A stretch of DNA of 64,000 bases from Symbiodinium natans. Its lineage: Eukaryota; Sar; Dinophyceae; Suessiales; Symbiodiniaceae. The notes beneath the pieces are model-generated. The model saw only the letters and a program-made list of their open reading frames with translations, was not told the origin of the DNA and did not search any database. Shown in pieces: positions 10,560 to 21,964 of this stretch (position 1 is the first letter of the stretch; each line of letters begins with the position of its first letter). A program made the position numbers and the translations under genes. The stretch covers positions 91,001-155,000 of the forward strand of contig CAJNDS010000003.1 in the NCBI GenBank assembly GCA_905221605.1. Reading direction: 5' to 3'.

Positions 10560-10758
10560 CCCTAAACCCTAAACCCTAAACCCTAAACCCTACTTGCTAA
10601 GTTCTCAGAATCTCCACGCAGAGGAAGCTTTATTCCTACAACAGCAACAAAGTCCAACACAACTCGCAGATTGCGAATTACTAACTCAGTGGGTCAGATG
10701 ACTGCGACAGGACTCTTCTTCAGCGATGCCGTAACTCTCAACCCTGACCTTAACCACT
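10560..10758 (+). other. Open island on both strands
   Basis: A unique ~170 bp island after a CCCTAAA array. Plus strand 10595-10750 is open (contains ITNSVGQMTATGLFFSDAV), but the minus strand is partly open too. It may be an exon. Strand not decided. Confidence 0.25.
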
Positions 10759-11118
10759 CGACTACCCCTAAACCCCTACAGCAAATCTCAAGACTTGAAC
10801 GCCTTAACTCTAATGCATGTTCACACCCTTCCCCTCTCCCCTCCCCCTCCCCCCCTCAATCTGGAGCACCTTACTTGCTTAAAAAAAAACGAAGGCAAGG
10901 AACCTGCACAGGTGCATCTGGAAGCTGAAACTTCAAACCCTAAACCAACGGCCTTTCGGGAGATTCGGGCTGTCAGGGTACAACTGGGCACTGACCACGC
11001 GGTTTGTTTACGGTTCAGGGTTGAGGGCCCTCAGCTCTAAACACGCGGGTTGGGAGTTTGGTCCTTGGGCAGCCATAAGCACACAGGTTGCGGGTTGACT
11101 TGGCTTCAGAGGCGTTAC

Positions 11119-11170
11119 GCTCGATGCGGCTGGGAGGCGACGTCGCCGATCCAGTTGATCATAACTTTTC
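11119..11170 (-). CDS. Probable small exon
   Basis: Minus strand, 52 nt between an AAG acceptor and a GTAACG donor. It reads VMINWIGDVASQPHR with G/C-ending codons. Not recognised. Likely part of the same transcription unit as the 11.45 kb exon. Confidence 0.48.
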
Positions 11171-11446
11171 CTTGGCGTCGGGACCCTAAGCCGTGCTAGG
11201 ATTTCGGATCGGTTTAGGGGCCCTAAGCCGTGCTATACCTAAACACCAACATTGCGGAATTCCCCCCCCCCCCCCCCCCCTTCCTTCCCCGACTACACCC
11301 GACCACGAGGCTTGGCACAGGATTACGTAGGCTTGATTTTGGTCACTGAGTCCAGCCTACACCCCACATTCTAAAATGGGGATGGTTAGGGCCCCTGAAG
11401 CCCTAAAGCCCTAGAAGCCCCCACACCCTACGAGTGGAGGGCTTAC

Positions 11447-11524
11447 GCGTCTTGCCCGCCAGCGTCGGACATGTTCGTTGATGTTGTCGAAGCCGCAACT
11501 GGAGAGGATCTTCTTCTGGATCGC
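11447..11524 (-). CDS. Exon with consensus splice sites
   Basis: Minus strand, exactly 26 codons between AAAG and the donor GTAAGC. It reads AIQKKILSSCGFDNINEHVR, is basic at its end, and has about 77% G or C at third positions. One of the cleanest single exons here. Product unknown. Confidence 0.58.
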
Positions 11525-11598
11525 CTTTAAGGATTTAAGCGTTTAGGGGGTATAGTGTGATAGGGCTCTTGGGGATACAGGGGGTTCGGGTGGTTGGT

Positions 11599-11846
11599 TC
11601 ATGGGTGGTTGTAACTGTTGGGTACAGGTCTGAGGGCTCTAGGAGTCTGTAGTGAAGGTTTAGGGTTGAGGGTTTGCGGCTTAAGGACGTTCCTTGGAGA
11701 TTCATGGGTAGTTACACCAACTGACAACTGGGGTGCAAGGTTAGGGCAGAGGGGGGCTACTATCATGCTTGCAACTTTATTGTGGGGTGGGAGTGGGGGG
11801 GGGGGATTGGAAGGGGGGGTCTTACTCATAACCCTGCTCAGACACC
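11599..11846 (-). CDS. Proline-rich exon after a telomeric intron
   Basis: Minus strand, open for more than 75 codons, with a run of prolines (PPSNPPPPLPPHNK) and then MIVAPLCPNLAPQLSVG. It begins at a TTTAG/GG acceptor at the end of a 125-nt telomere array and is in phase with 11972-12020. The 3' part runs into heptamer-like sequence, so the true end is unclear. Confidence 0.42.
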
Positions 11847-11971
11847 CTAAACCCTAAACCCTAAACCCTAAACCCTAAACCCTAAACCCTAAACCCTAAA
11901 CCCTAAACCCTAAACCCTAAACCCTAAACCCTAAACCCTAAACCCTAAACCCTAAACCCTAAACCCTAAAC
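11847..11971 (-). other. 125-nt pure telomere-repeat intron
   Basis: Seventeen-odd CCCTAAA units on the plus strand. Read on the minus strand it starts GTTTAG and ends TTTAG, so it can be spliced as a GT-AG intron. Flanking blocks join in frame (one leftover C plus GG). Confidence 0.45.
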
Positions 11972-12020
11972 GAGGACGGGAAGCTGTGGAGATCCTAGGG
12001 CCGTTCTCGGCAACGATCCC
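11972..12020 (-). CDS. Exon upstream of a 125-nt telomeric intron
   Basis: Minus strand, 49 nt after a TTAAG acceptor, reading GIVAENGPRISTASRP, with the donor GTTTAG supplied by the first heptamer of the array. Not recognised. Confidence 0.45.
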
Positions 12021-12689
12021 CTTAACAAAGGGATATTACTCGGTCAGAGGCTCTTACTTCACCTCAAACCTTCGGTGCATAGGGTTGTTTTGGGTTTAGG
12101 GTTTAGGGGTAGGGTTTAGGGTTTAGGGTTTAGGGTTTAGGGTTTAGGGTTTAGGGTATAAGGTTCAGGGTTTAGGGTATAAGGTTTAGGGTTCGGGTTT
12201 GGGATTGTTGTGCGACAAGCTGTGGCGGTTGGGGTGTTCTCAACCAGCAGGGATGACGGAATCCTGACATATTTTCTTTTCCGGGTTTGGGGTTGGGGGT
12301 CTAGGGTTTTAATACTACTGGTTCGCAGTAGGGAGTTTGGGCATTTGGTAGACATTCTATCCCTAACTCCCTACTTCCCTTTCGTAGGTTGCCCTAAACC
12401 CTCAACCTTACCCCCTATTCCCTAAGTCACCCTTAACCCTCAACCCTAAACCCTAAACCCTAAAACCCTAAACCGGGAACCCTGAACCCTAAACCCTAAA
12501 CCTTGAACCCTTGTAGCTGTGGGCTCACCACCCTAAAACCTACAACCCTAAACCCTACAAACCCGGAACCCTCAACCCATAAACCCTAAACCCTAAACCC
12601 TACACCCTACACCCGAAACCCTAAACCCTAAACCCTAAACCCAAAACCCTAAACCCTAAACCCTACACCCTAAACCCTAAACCCTAAGC

Positions 12690-12752
12690 TGCTGCCTCCT
12701 TGTCCTGCGGCGACCAGGCGTCAGCCGAGGCAGAGTCGACGGTGCAAAGAGA
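12690..12752 (-). CDS. Possible exon
   Basis: Minus strand after CTCCAG: reads SLCTVDSASADAWSPQDKE and then a GC donor candidate. The plus strand of the same island is equally open, so the strand is chosen mainly for agreement with neighbours. Confidence 0.3.
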
Positions 12753-12789
12753 CCTGGAGGTTGAAGTTGTTTAGGGTTTAGGGTTTAGG

Positions 12790-12900
12790 GTTTAAGGGTT
12801 AAGGGTTAAGGGTTAAGGGTTAAGGGTTAAGGGTTTAGGGTTTAGGGGTCTAGGGTCTAGGGTCTAGGGTTTAGGGTTTAGGGTTTAGGGTTTAGAGTTT
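12790..12900 (+). repeat. TTAAGGG variant array
   Basis: Six tandem TTAAGGG heptamers flanked by TTTAGGG and TCTAGGG variants. Confidence 0.93.
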
Positions 12901-13150
12901 TCAGGGCGCTTCTCACGGTTGTTCTTGAAGGTGGTGTTGATGGGCCAGGTTTACGAGGATTTTGCGGACTGTTTTGAGCTTCTGGCTGTTCCAAGGTTCA
13001 TGAAGGATTTTTAGGTTCTGGGTAGGGGGCAACTGCCCCATTCCCAAGTATTCCCTTTTGGGGTGGCTTTTTCTTTTTGTGTGGGCGATGTTGTTTTAAC
13101 CCTAAGCCCTAAACCCTAAACCCTAAACCCTAAATCCTGTTTGGAGATAC

Positions 13151-13210
13151 CTGCAGCATCAAGGTTGAAAAGCGGAAAACTAGGAAACCAATTGTGGGGC
13201 GCCAACGACT
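13151..13210 (-). CDS. Probable exon
   Basis: Minus strand, 60 nt between TTTTAAG and the donor GTATCT (exon end GCAG). It reads SLAPHNWFPSFPLFNLDAA. Not recognised. Confidence 0.48.
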
Positions 13211-13461
13211 CTTAAAATGCCCCCGAGAAATGATTCAATTTCCCTGGGCTCTGCTATGAACTCACTGTATCTAGCGCGTTTAGGAGCGGAGTGAACACAC
13301 GAAATGCCCTAACCCCGAAACCACCCACCCAAAACCCTAAAGATGCCCCGTTTCTTGGGGCGCATGAAGATATTATCCGTACCCTAAACCCCAAAATCCG
13401 TTTCAAATCCGCTAAAGTGAAAATCTAAAGCCGAATCTGTTGACCCGAAGCATCAGAGTGG

Positions 13462-13597
13462 CATCCCCTCGTACGGGCCCTCAGAAGGGCGCCCCTTATA
13501 GCCCTTTCATACCCTACACAAATTAAGTGCTCATACATCAGAACCCTTTGCAGGAGGTAAGGGACCATAAAGGGCCCATGAAACTACTGCTGGAGCT
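13462..13597. mobile_element. MITE family G copy
   Basis: Shares the interior ACAAATTAAG, CATACATCAGAACCCTTT and GGGCCCATGAAACTAC with other family G copies. The left end is degraded. Confidence 0.6.
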
Positions 13598-13711
13598 ACT
13601 GGAAGGTTCATAGCAATCGGGGGCTTCGCGAACCTTAGGCCCTGGGCTTAGGGTTTAGGGTTTCGGGTTTAGGGTGACTAAACCCATAAGATCTTGAGGG
13701 CTTCGATCTAC

Positions 13712-13791
13712 AGCCCACGATGCTGTGCTGCCGCCGTGGCACTCTTTCACCAGTGCGATGCCTTCCTTGAAGGGGGACAAGCTTGGGTTGT
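13712..13791 (-). CDS. Probable exon
   Basis: Minus strand, reads SPFKEGIALVKECHGGSTA up to the donor GTAGAT, mostly G/C-ending codons. Not recognised. Confidence 0.5.
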
Positions 13792-14079
13792 AGAGCGGGG
13801 GGGGGTCTGGTCTAGGGCTTGGTATAGGGTTTAGGGCTTAGGGTTTAGGGTTTCGGGTTTAGGGTTCAGGGTATAGGGTTTAGGGGTTGCGGGGTAACAC
13901 TTTTAAGTTAAGACCCCAGTGCAAGTTGCGTGTTCTTGGTGGACGAGGCTAAGAGCTACTACGTAGGAGAGACACCTAGAAAAAGACCCTGAATCCTACG
14001 TATATACATCCCTACAGAGCCCTCTGCATATAGAAGCACAAGCACATGTGCGTACACACACAAAGAGCTTGTAGAGTCC

Positions 14080-14082
<3 letters not shown>

Positions 14083-14117
<35 letters not shown>

Positions 14118-14385
14118 GGAAATTATTCCATAAGTATGTATGCTATATGCATATATATATATATATGGAAATTATTCAATTTTTATGGGTAGTTGTTTAG
14201 ATTAGGGTGCCTTTCTTGGGTCCCATATATCGTACGGCACCCTTATGAATAAGGACCCAAAAAGGGAAAGCCTAAATCAGAGCAGCACCCCATATGTGCA
14301 GATGTATAATACAAATATAAAGATAAATATAAATATAAATAATAAATATGTCTATATATATATATATATACATATACACACATAC
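14083..14385. repeat. TA microsatellites around a family F element
   Basis: Three (TA)n tracts (about 14083-14111, 14142-14166 and 14351-14375) surround a family F MITE copy at about 14190-14290, whose core CCCATATATCGTACGGCACC matches the 2.35 kb copy. Confidence 0.8.
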
Positions 14386-14401
14386 CTTATCAACCCCAAG
14401 A

Positions 14402-14482
14402 GAGCGGGTCCTCTATGCAAGGGTCAACTTTCACACGCACCCTAGTGGCTCTGCAATTCACCCATTGCCCCAGCTCGAAAAA
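14402..14482 (-). CDS. Probable exon
   Basis: Minus strand after GGCTGCAG: reads FFELGQWVNCRATRVRVKVD and continues PCIEDP before a GC donor candidate. Strongly codon-structured. Not recognised. Confidence 0.5.
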
Positions 14483-14660
14483 CTGCAGCCCCCGGACCTT
14501 TCAGCCTTCTCACGAACCTCCTTTAACATCCCAAACCCCAAACCCCCCAAACCCCCCAAACCCCCAAAACCCCAAAACTCCAAAACCCCTAAAACCCCTA
14601 AACCCCAAAACCCTAAAACCCCAAAACCTCAAACCCTAAAACCTTAAAACGTAAACCTCA

Positions 14661-14730
14661 AGGGTGCGAGAGAGCTGCGGCGCCCCTCAGGATTGTCATG
14701 AACAGATTCGCCTCGGCCTGGGCATGGGTG
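14661..14730 (-). CDS. Probable exon
   Basis: Minus strand after CCACAG: reads HAQAEANLFMTILRGAAALS, with high G/C at third positions. An amphipathic helix is likely. Not recognised. Confidence 0.52.
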
Positions 14731-15519
14731 CTGTGGGACGATGGGGGAGTTTCGGCGTTTAGGGGTTTAAGGTTTAGGGGTGTAGGGCTTGATGTAGGGG
14801 TGAATTTAGGGGTTTACGGTTCAGAGGGTTTTGGGTTTAGGGCTTTGTCAAGCTTTACGACTTAGGGCACAGGATGGTGAGCGTGTCATGGTGCGAGGGA
14901 GTCTAGGGTTCAGGGTTTAGGGGTTAGGGGGGAGGGTTTAGGGTTTAGGGTTTAGGGTTTGGGGTTTAGGGTTTAGGGTTTGGGGTTTAGGGTTTAGGGT
15001 TTAGGGTTTAGGGTTAAGGGTTAAGGGTCTAGGCTCTAGGGCTTAGGGTGAAAAAAAGACACCAGTGCCTTTCTGCTACTGAAGCCACGTCTCCAACTCG
15101 GAGAGCCCACGCTGTGAGACCCTGAAGCCTCCAACCCTAAACCCTAAACCCTAAACCCTAAACCCTAAACCCTAAACCCTAAACCCTAAACCCACGGGGA
15201 TTTTCGGGCTTAGGATTTGGGGTATTCAAAACCGTGCTATACATAGGCCCAAAACAGAACCAAGTGCAAACAACCCTAGTTCCTCAACTCCAGGGATTTG
15301 TGCCCTTGATTTACACATGGGTAGTTCCCCCTTTTGGGGGTTTAGGGTTTAGGGAAGTTTCGGGTTTAGGGGGAAACTAGTTCTCTAAATAAGGGGCCCC
15401 TTGGGGGGTTTAGAGCTTAGGGAAGTTTAGGGTTTCGGGGGCAGTGCTCTTTAACAAATTAAGGTTAGGGTTTCGGGTTTAGGGTCTAGTGCTAGGGTTT
15501 AGAGTTGAGGCTCCTGGAC

Positions 15520-15603
15520 TGACTTCTCCAAGAACCGAGGAATGAAAAGGGTTAAACTTGATTCCCCCTATACTAAACAAGGAAACCCCAACAAAGTTTA
15601 CGC
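15520..15603. mobile_element. MITE family A, truncated copy 4
   Basis: Matches the family A start (ACTTCTCCAAGAACC, GGTTAAACTTGATT) but stops after AAAGTTTA, where telomere-like CCCTAAGCCCT sequence begins. The 3' third is missing. Confidence 0.55.
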
Positions 15604-16177
15604 ACCCTAAGCCCTCCAAACCCTCTAAACCTCTACACCCTCTAACCCCTCTGAGCCCCCTGAACCCTCTAAACCCTCTGAACGATTAAGCCCACTGAGC
15701 CCGCTAAACATTCTCAAGCCTCTCAACCCCCGCAGACTCAACCCTCTCAACCCTAAACCCTAAACCCTAAACCCTAAACCCCCTAAACCCTAAACCCTAA
15801 ACCCTAAACCCTCTAAACCCACTGCTGCACAAGCATGCTGCCGACGATTGGCGGAGGGACTCGAAAGACTCTCAACACAGTTTAGGGTTTAGGGTTTAGG
15901 GTTTAGGGTTTAGGGTTTAGGGTTGAGGGTTGAGGGTTGAGGGTTTGGGGTGTACGGTTTAGGGTTTGGGGTTTCGGTTTAGGGTTTGGGGTTTCGGTTC
16001 AGGGTTTAGGGCTAGGGTTTAGAGTTTAGGGATATTCCTGCACCCTAAAGCCAACAGAGCATTTGGAGCTGGGTTGGGCTTTAGACCTCGCAGAGCAACT
16101 TTTGCCTGTTTAGAGCTCAGGTCAAGGGGGGCCGGGGTGGGGGGGAGGGGGGGGGTAGGGGATTCCCAAAAGTCACC

Positions 16178-16273
16178 TAGGAAAAAAAAGGGTGCCCTTT
16201 TTGGTTTTGCGGGCCTTCTAAGGGAACATAAACCCAAGACAAAGGGGATTAAGGGGCCTACTCTGGGTCCTAG
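16178..16273. mobile_element. Family B-like element, degenerate
   Basis: Carries GGGTGCCCTTTTTGG, AAGGGAACATAAACCC and the end CTGGGTCCTAG of family B. The 5' end is altered. Confidence 0.45.
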
Positions 16274-16349
16274 TTTTGGTTTCGGTTTACGCCTATGAAC
16301 CTCTCACCCTAAACCCTAAACCCTAAATCCTAAACCCTAAACCCTAAAC

Positions 16350-16414
16350 CCTGAACTGAAATTGGAATCGCCCCTTGCCAAGGGCGTCGCATCCTTGGGC
16401 AGGATGATCTTCAC
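16350..16414 (-). CDS. Exon ending at a telomeric donor
   Basis: Minus strand, 21 codons after GGAAAG, reading VKIILPKDATPLARGDSNF, and ending TCAGG before GTTTAG of a telomere array. Base composition by codon position fits coding. Not recognised. Confidence 0.52.
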
Positions 16415-17585
16415 CTTTCCAGGGTTTAGGGTTTAGGGTTTAGGGTTTAGGGTCTAGGGTCTAGGGTTTAGGGTTTGATTGGGCAACGCCCCTCGGTTGG
16501 GGGGGGGGGGGGGGGTTAATGGGTGTAGGGGGTTGCTGGGAGCCGTGCAACTTTTCTTTTTGAGGTTGGGGAGCTTAGCGTTTAGGGTTCAAGGTTAAGG
16601 TTTAGGGGTTTAGGGTTTAGGGGCTAAAGGGGTTTTGGGGAGGGGACCCTTTTTCCCGACGGTCCAGAACTTTGAAGGACCTTTTCACAGGACAACCCGA
16701 AACTCTGAACCCCCCCCCCCCCCCCCCATTTAGAGACCCAAAAAACTTCCCACCACAACCCCGATGATTAAAGCCCATAAACCCCATGAACCCTTTAAAC
16801 CCTAGAAGCCCTAAACCCTGAATCCTAAACCCCAAACCCTATACCTTGAACCCTCAACCCTCGAAACCCTCCTTACACCCCATCCAAGCCTAGAGAGGAT
16901 GAGGCTCCTGGGGCTCTTGCCAGAATGAAGAACCCCAAATTCAGGGCCCCTAAACCCTAAACCCTACACCCTAAACCCTAAACCCTAAACCCTAAACCCT
17001 AACCCTAAACCCTAAACCCTAAACCCTAAAACCAACATTTTTTGCGGTTGAGGGTTTGGGGTTTAGGGTTGAGGGCATACCTCTATGAGCCCCAAAAGCC
17101 CGAGACCCCGAGATTTTAAGGGCTTGCGGTTTTAGGGTTTAGGGTTTTGGGTTTAGGGTTTAGGGTTTGCGGGTTTAGGGGCTTCAGAGAAGAGATCTCT
17201 CGGGAACCCTGAACAGATTGGGTTCTGGGTTTCGGGCCTACGCAGAAGGCTAGGATTCAGGGTTCAGCGGCTCGACTACGGGAAAGTTTGAGGTTTAGGG
17301 TTTAGGGTTTCGGGTATAGGGTCATACGCAGGGCAGGAGAAGTGTCGTTCTAACCCGAACCTGAGGCTCCAGGCACCTGCAAGCACATGCTTCGGGTTCA
17401 TCTTCGCAGTAGGGCCCTGCACCCTACATAAGAAAACCTCAATCTCCAAAAGCCCGAGGCCCCAATACTGAGGCCCTGTGGTTCGAATTGTAGGGGATCA
17501 CATTGCAGAGGATTGGGGATCCTAAACCCCAAATCCTAAACTCCAAACTCCAAGCCGCAAACCCTAAACCCCAAACCCCAAGCAC

Positions 17586-17656
17586 CCTGCCTCGATATCC
17601 CGCGTAACTGCAACATACTGCTCGAAGATGGTCCAAATTCTGCCAAGCTCGAGGCG
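17586..17656 (-). CDS. Probable exon
   Basis: Minus strand, reads LGRIWTIFEQYVAVTRDIEA, ends GCAGG before GTGCTT. Alternating hydrophobic and charged residues suggest a helix. The upstream boundary may be CTTGGCAG or earlier. Not recognised. Confidence 0.52.
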
Positions 17657-18091
17657 TTTAGGAGTTTAGGATGGGCTCGGGCTTCGCGTCGGGTTTAGGG
17701 TTTTTTGGTTCAGGGTTTAGGGTCGGTTTAGGGTTCAGGGAAACTCTAGACGCTAACCCTAAACCCTAAACTGTCTGGGGGTGGGGGGGCGGGGGGGGCA
17801 GGAGGGGTACATATTTTGCGGTTCCTTTTGCAAGACACTTTCTCCATTTGGGTATGTGAGGGGTACCTTGCTTTTGGAAGTACCCGTGTCAATGTCCGTA
17901 GCAGTGCATCTGGATCATTTCTGCGCGCTCAGCTAGGCCTTCCCAGACGCCACTTGTACTCAACAGTTGTCCTTAAGGCGCCGCAGCATCTACCCAAAAC
18001 CCTATATAAACCCACAAAAAGGGGGTCCCCTTAGCCCCCCACCCCAAAAAGGTAGACTTCACTGAGCCGCAATTGACACAAAACGGTTGCT

Positions 18092-18175
18092 TTGGGATGT
18101 TCCCCCCTATACGAACAACCCTTTGTTGGGATGATAATAGGAGGGTACTATAATCCCTATTTAGGAGCTGTTAGG
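18092..18175. mobile_element. MITE family D, partial copy
   Basis: Left end TTGGGATGTTCCCCCC is identical to the family D terminal repeat. The right end has decayed. Confidence 0.5.
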
Positions 18176-18186
18176 CCAACGGCTGC

Positions 18187-18300
18187 TTAAAGAGCACGCA
18201 TCTCTGCATGCATCATGGATGCGTAGATGCCAGCGATCTGTAGAGGGTGTAGACGTTGAAAGTAATCTTTCCATGTTGATTGCGGAGGCAAAGGCAATCG
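18187..18300 (-). CDS. Probable exon
   Basis: Minus strand, 37 codons with low G/C at second positions, reading STWKDYFQRLHPLQIAGIYA and then SMMHAEMRAL before TAA. The frame is chosen over two other partly open ones by composition. It could be the 3' end of a gene. Not recognised. Confidence 0.42.
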   Translation of the reverse strand, partial: RLPLPPQSTWKDYFQRLHPLQIAGIYASMMHAEMRAL

Positions 18301-18351
18301 CATTCTCATTATGCTAAAGAAGCAAAATAAAAGGTATAGAATAAATTATCC

Positions 18352-18579
18352 CTATATTGCACTTGTAAGGGCGTTCTCAGCAAAGAGGAGCCTGCCTTGT
18401 GAGATAGACTGGGTTTTGCCAGGTGTCCAGCAAAGCCACCATCTTCCTTCGAGGTAGGGGTTTACCCTAAGGCTCTCAAAGGGTCTGGGCCCAAAGCCCA
18501 TACAATTGAACATATTTTGCGATCCTTCTTTATGAGCTAATAAGGAAACTTCCTCAACATAACTAAGGGGCATGGGCAA
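18352..18579 (-). CDS. Possible exon(s)
   Basis: Minus strand open for 75 codons. A sub-block reads MVALLDTWQNPVYLT in one frame and ends at a GC donor candidate, while another frame is open throughout (NPYLEGRWWLCWTPGKTQSI). The frame is unresolved. Not recognised. Confidence 0.3.
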   Translation of the reverse strand: MPMPLSYVEEVSLLAHKEGSQNMFNCMGFGPRPFESLRVNPYLEGRWWLCWTPGKTQSISQGRLLFAENALTSAI

Positions 18580-18639
18580 TGGGCTCTCTGGGCATTTAGC
18601 GCTTGCAAGGTCTCTTGCGCTTTAGGATCTGTTGGATTG

Positions 18640-18766
18640 GGTTTAGGGTTTAGGGTTTAGGGTTTAGGGTTTAGGGTTTAGGGTTTAGGATTTAGGGTTT
18701 AGGGTTTAGGGTTTAGGGTTTAGGGTTTAGGGTTTAGGGTTTAGGGTTTAGGGTTTAGGGTTTAGC
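18640..18766 (+). repeat. TTTAGGG array
   Basis: About 18 tandem copies with a single TTTAGGA. Confidence 0.96.
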
Positions 18767-20192
18767 CTAAAAAAGCCTGCTTCCCAGCAAGGCTAGCCAG
18801 AACTGCCCCTGCAAAACGACATGCAGTCAGCCATACGTAAACTCCAGTCCGCCCCCCCGGAACTAAGGCTTCCGCAACCCTACGCAAACCCTAAACCTTT
18901 AAACTCTAAACCCTAAACCCTCAACCCTAATGCCTAAACCCCAAACCTTAAGCCCTAAGACCTAAGCCCTACAAATGAACTGACCCCATTAGCCGTGCCG
19001 TTAACTTCCCTTCAGCTAGCCCTTCCTTCGCAAAGGGTTTAGGGTTTAGGGTTTAGGGTTTAGGGTTTAGGGTTTAGGGTTTGGGGTTTGGGGTTTGGGG
19101 TTTGGGCCTCGGGCTGGGCCTTGGGGTTTAGGGTTTAAGGGGCCTGGCCGTACATCCTAACTTCAAACCCCATCCCTCTAAACCCTAGACCCTAGAACCT
19201 GAACCCTCTAACCCCAAACCCTGAAAAATGCTCTGGATTCTAGACCTTTTAAACACGAAACCCAAGAACCCTAAACCTTAAACCTTCCAAATCCTAAACC
19301 TCCTAAATCCTAAACCTCCTAGATCCTAAACCCTAAGCCCTAAACCCCCAAACATGCCTAAACCCTAAACCCTGAACCCCTAAACCGATCTGCAGGTGGG
19401 TCGCCCGATGCGGCAGAGGTTGCCTCAGGCCAGGCGATCCGAGCTGCACACTGCGTAGGTTTAGGGTTTAGGGTTTAGGGCTTAGGGCTTAGGGCTTTGG
19501 GCTTAGGGCTTGGGGCTTAGGGTTCAAACCCAAAGGTCTCAAAAATGCCGACACTTTGTATGTGGTTAGGGTTCAGGATTCAGGTTTTAGGACTTAGGGT
19601 TTGAGGTTTTAGGGTTTGGGGCTTGCTGCTTCAAGTTTGAAGCACTTTGGGATCCGGTTTCCGTCGTCTGGGCAGGAGGGCTCCGACACTACCGGGCTTC
19701 CGGAGGGTTTGAGCTTATGCAGGGTCTTTGGGTCGAGGAAGCTTCAGGGCCTCAGGGTTTGAAGGACCCCCAGACCTGAGATAATCCACACGCCCTCAAC
19801 CTAAACCGACCATCCGAGTTACTGTCACCCCAAAGCCGGGAGTTTGAGGATCTGGCGCTGAAGCCACAAAACCCTGGAACTGCAATCACACCCCAAAACC
19901 CTCCATGGTTTAGCGCTGCGGGCAAATACCAAACCTTAAACCCTAAACCCTAAAACGCACAAATCCTCGAACTCCAAAAGCCTATGCTAAAAAGAGGCGG
20001 TAAGGCTTAGGGTTGGGTTAGGGTTTGGGGCTTGGGGCTCAAGGCTTAGGGTTCAGGGTTTAGGGTTTAGAGCTGCTAGGGTTTAGGGCTTCTAGGGGTA
20101 GGATGGGGTAGGGTTTAGATGTCTAAGCTTCTGATTTCGCGACGCGGGGCTTAGGGTTTGGTTCCAGTTCGGCTTCGGTTTCATAGGCGCTG

Positions 20193-20302
20193 CTAAGAAT
20201 TTTGTGCTTGTTGTGTTGACCCGAACCATGCTGCAAAACAGGTGCCTTCGAAAATGGAATCTAGGTCGTCGCTTCCTGTGGCGTCCCCAGAGACGACGAT
20301 GC
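20193..20302 (-). CDS. Probable exon
   Basis: Minus strand after GCTGAG: reads GIVVSGDATGSDDLDSIFEG and continues TCFAAWFGSTQQAQ to TAG. It is acidic and glycine-bearing. Not recognised. A second frame just downstream (KHKILSSAYETEAELEP) suggests another exon after a very short intron. Confidence 0.48.
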
Positions 20303-20416
20303 CTCAGCATGCGGGGCTCACTCGCTACGTTCCACGGCGCCCTGGACCCCAAACGTCTAGACCTCAAACCCCTGGCCATCAACACAGTACACCCTTAAGC
20401 CCCCATAGACCCTAAC

Positions 20417-20545
20417 CTCCTTCATAGGAGTCTTGGGGAGCTGATGGGATGTAGTGGCAACCAGTGTTCTGGTCTTAGGTTTCCTGGGTTTCTCAGGACT
20501 TCTCGCGCTGCCAGAGGTTCGGCCAGTGGCCCAAAGATCACAGAC
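20417..20545 (-). CDS. Possible exon, basic
   Basis: Minus strand, about 40 codons rich in K, R, S, T and P (SPEKPRKPKTRTLVATTSH), ending ATGAAGGAG before GTTAGG. Not recognised. Confidence 0.38.
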
Positions 20546-20561
20546 TCTGACCCTGTAAACC

Positions 20562-20798
20562 CTATAAACAGCTCCCAAACTGTGCGACCTTAAAACGAAA
20601 CCGAAAAAACTCTCTCAACCTCCTTCTTGGAAAGGTTTGGGTTGGAGTGTCGGGTTCTCGGAGCAAATCGGGTGATTGCGGCCCTTTTGTTTTCAACGCG
20701 ACACCTCCCACGGGTAATTCAGCTTCTTGAGAAAGGGACATCCTTTTTGTCAACGGAACTTTTCTGCAGGAGAACTCTCCTGTAGATCTCTGTTCCAC
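20562..20798 (-). CDS. Possible exon(s)
   Basis: Minus strand open for 78 codons (SLSQEAELPVGGVALKT, then LREPDTPTQTFPRRRLREFF). A second minus frame is also largely open, so exon limits and frame are unsure. Not recognised. Confidence 0.3.
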   Translation of the reverse strand: MEQRSTGEFSCRKVPLTKRMSLSQEAELPVGGVALKTKGPQSPDLLREPDTPTQTFPRRRLREFFRFRFKVAQFGSCL

Positions 20799-21925
20799 AA
20801 CACACTAGGACCCTATATACACCCTAAACCCGCAGCAGTTGTTCATGAAAAATCTGCTAGCAGGTGCGCCTCCGAGATGTGGCGTCAACCCAAAGCCCGA
20901 AGCCCTAAACCCTACATCACACACAGACACACCCGCACACGCACATCATGTAGGGGCCTGAGTAGTTAGAATAGGGTTTTGGGGGCTATGATAGTATAAT
21001 CATAAAGGGACCATCAGGGAATACCATTCGTAATCATTCCAGCCCCTATATTACTCCCCCCCCCCCCAAAAAAAAAAGAGTCATGCTCACTGAATACTCA
21101 CCATTGCATGATGAAGCCTCAAGACACCCCGACCTCCACCCAATACTTCCATACGTTAGGCTTCATTAGAGGGGAGCCTTCCAGGTGGAGTGAAGGGTGT
21201 GATTAGGGTTTAGTTTAGGATTTTGGGTTTCGTCTGATGAAGCCGCCCAGGAACGGTGCTGATTATTCACGAAAAAGCACATGAAGAGGAACGTCTGGCC
21301 TCGGGCGGTTGCAGGTTGTGGGCCGTGTGCTGACGGGGGGTTCCTACACCCTAAACCCAGGGCTCTTGAGCCCCAGGCCTTAAGCCCTCAACCCTGAACC
21401 CAAACCCTAAACCCCCTTCAACCCCTGGGATCAAAACCCCTAGCAGCATTCGGGCCGGGGGCGGCTGGGGCTTGCTTGGACCCAAATCTAGAACCCTGCA
21501 AATCTTCAGGGGGAACTGCGCTGTGGAACATTTAGAGCTTAGGCCTTTGGGAGCTGTAGCCTTTTCCTCATGGCTCTGAGAGCTTTGCAATTGTCAGGGC
21601 AAGATCTCAAGGTTCATGTCCTAGTCTTTCAGCAAACGTGGTCATGGTGATTAACCTGAACAATGCCCTGTGAAACTTCTGCTGGGGAGGTGCGGGGGGG
21701 AGGGGGAGTGGCCCCATGTTCACTAAACCCCAAACCCTAAACCCTAAAAGCTACACCCGAAACCCTAGTAGGGGCGGGCGGGGTGGAGTGGCCCCAACAT
21801 GGAAACCCTCGAGGCCAAGCCCCACATCCTGCCTGATGGGTTTAGGGTTTGGGGTTTGGGGTTTAGGGTTTGGCTGGCCTTAGAAGTAATTAATGAAGGC
21901 TTCCGAAAATGGGGGTACTTTTTTT

Positions 21926-21927
21926 AG

Positions 21928-21964
<37 letters not shown>

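Noticed and set aside
13900-14010. Exon on either strand near 13.95 kb
   Set aside because: Plus (VFLVDEAKSYYVGETP) and minus (SYVVALSLVHQEHATC) readings are equally plausible. No decision possible.
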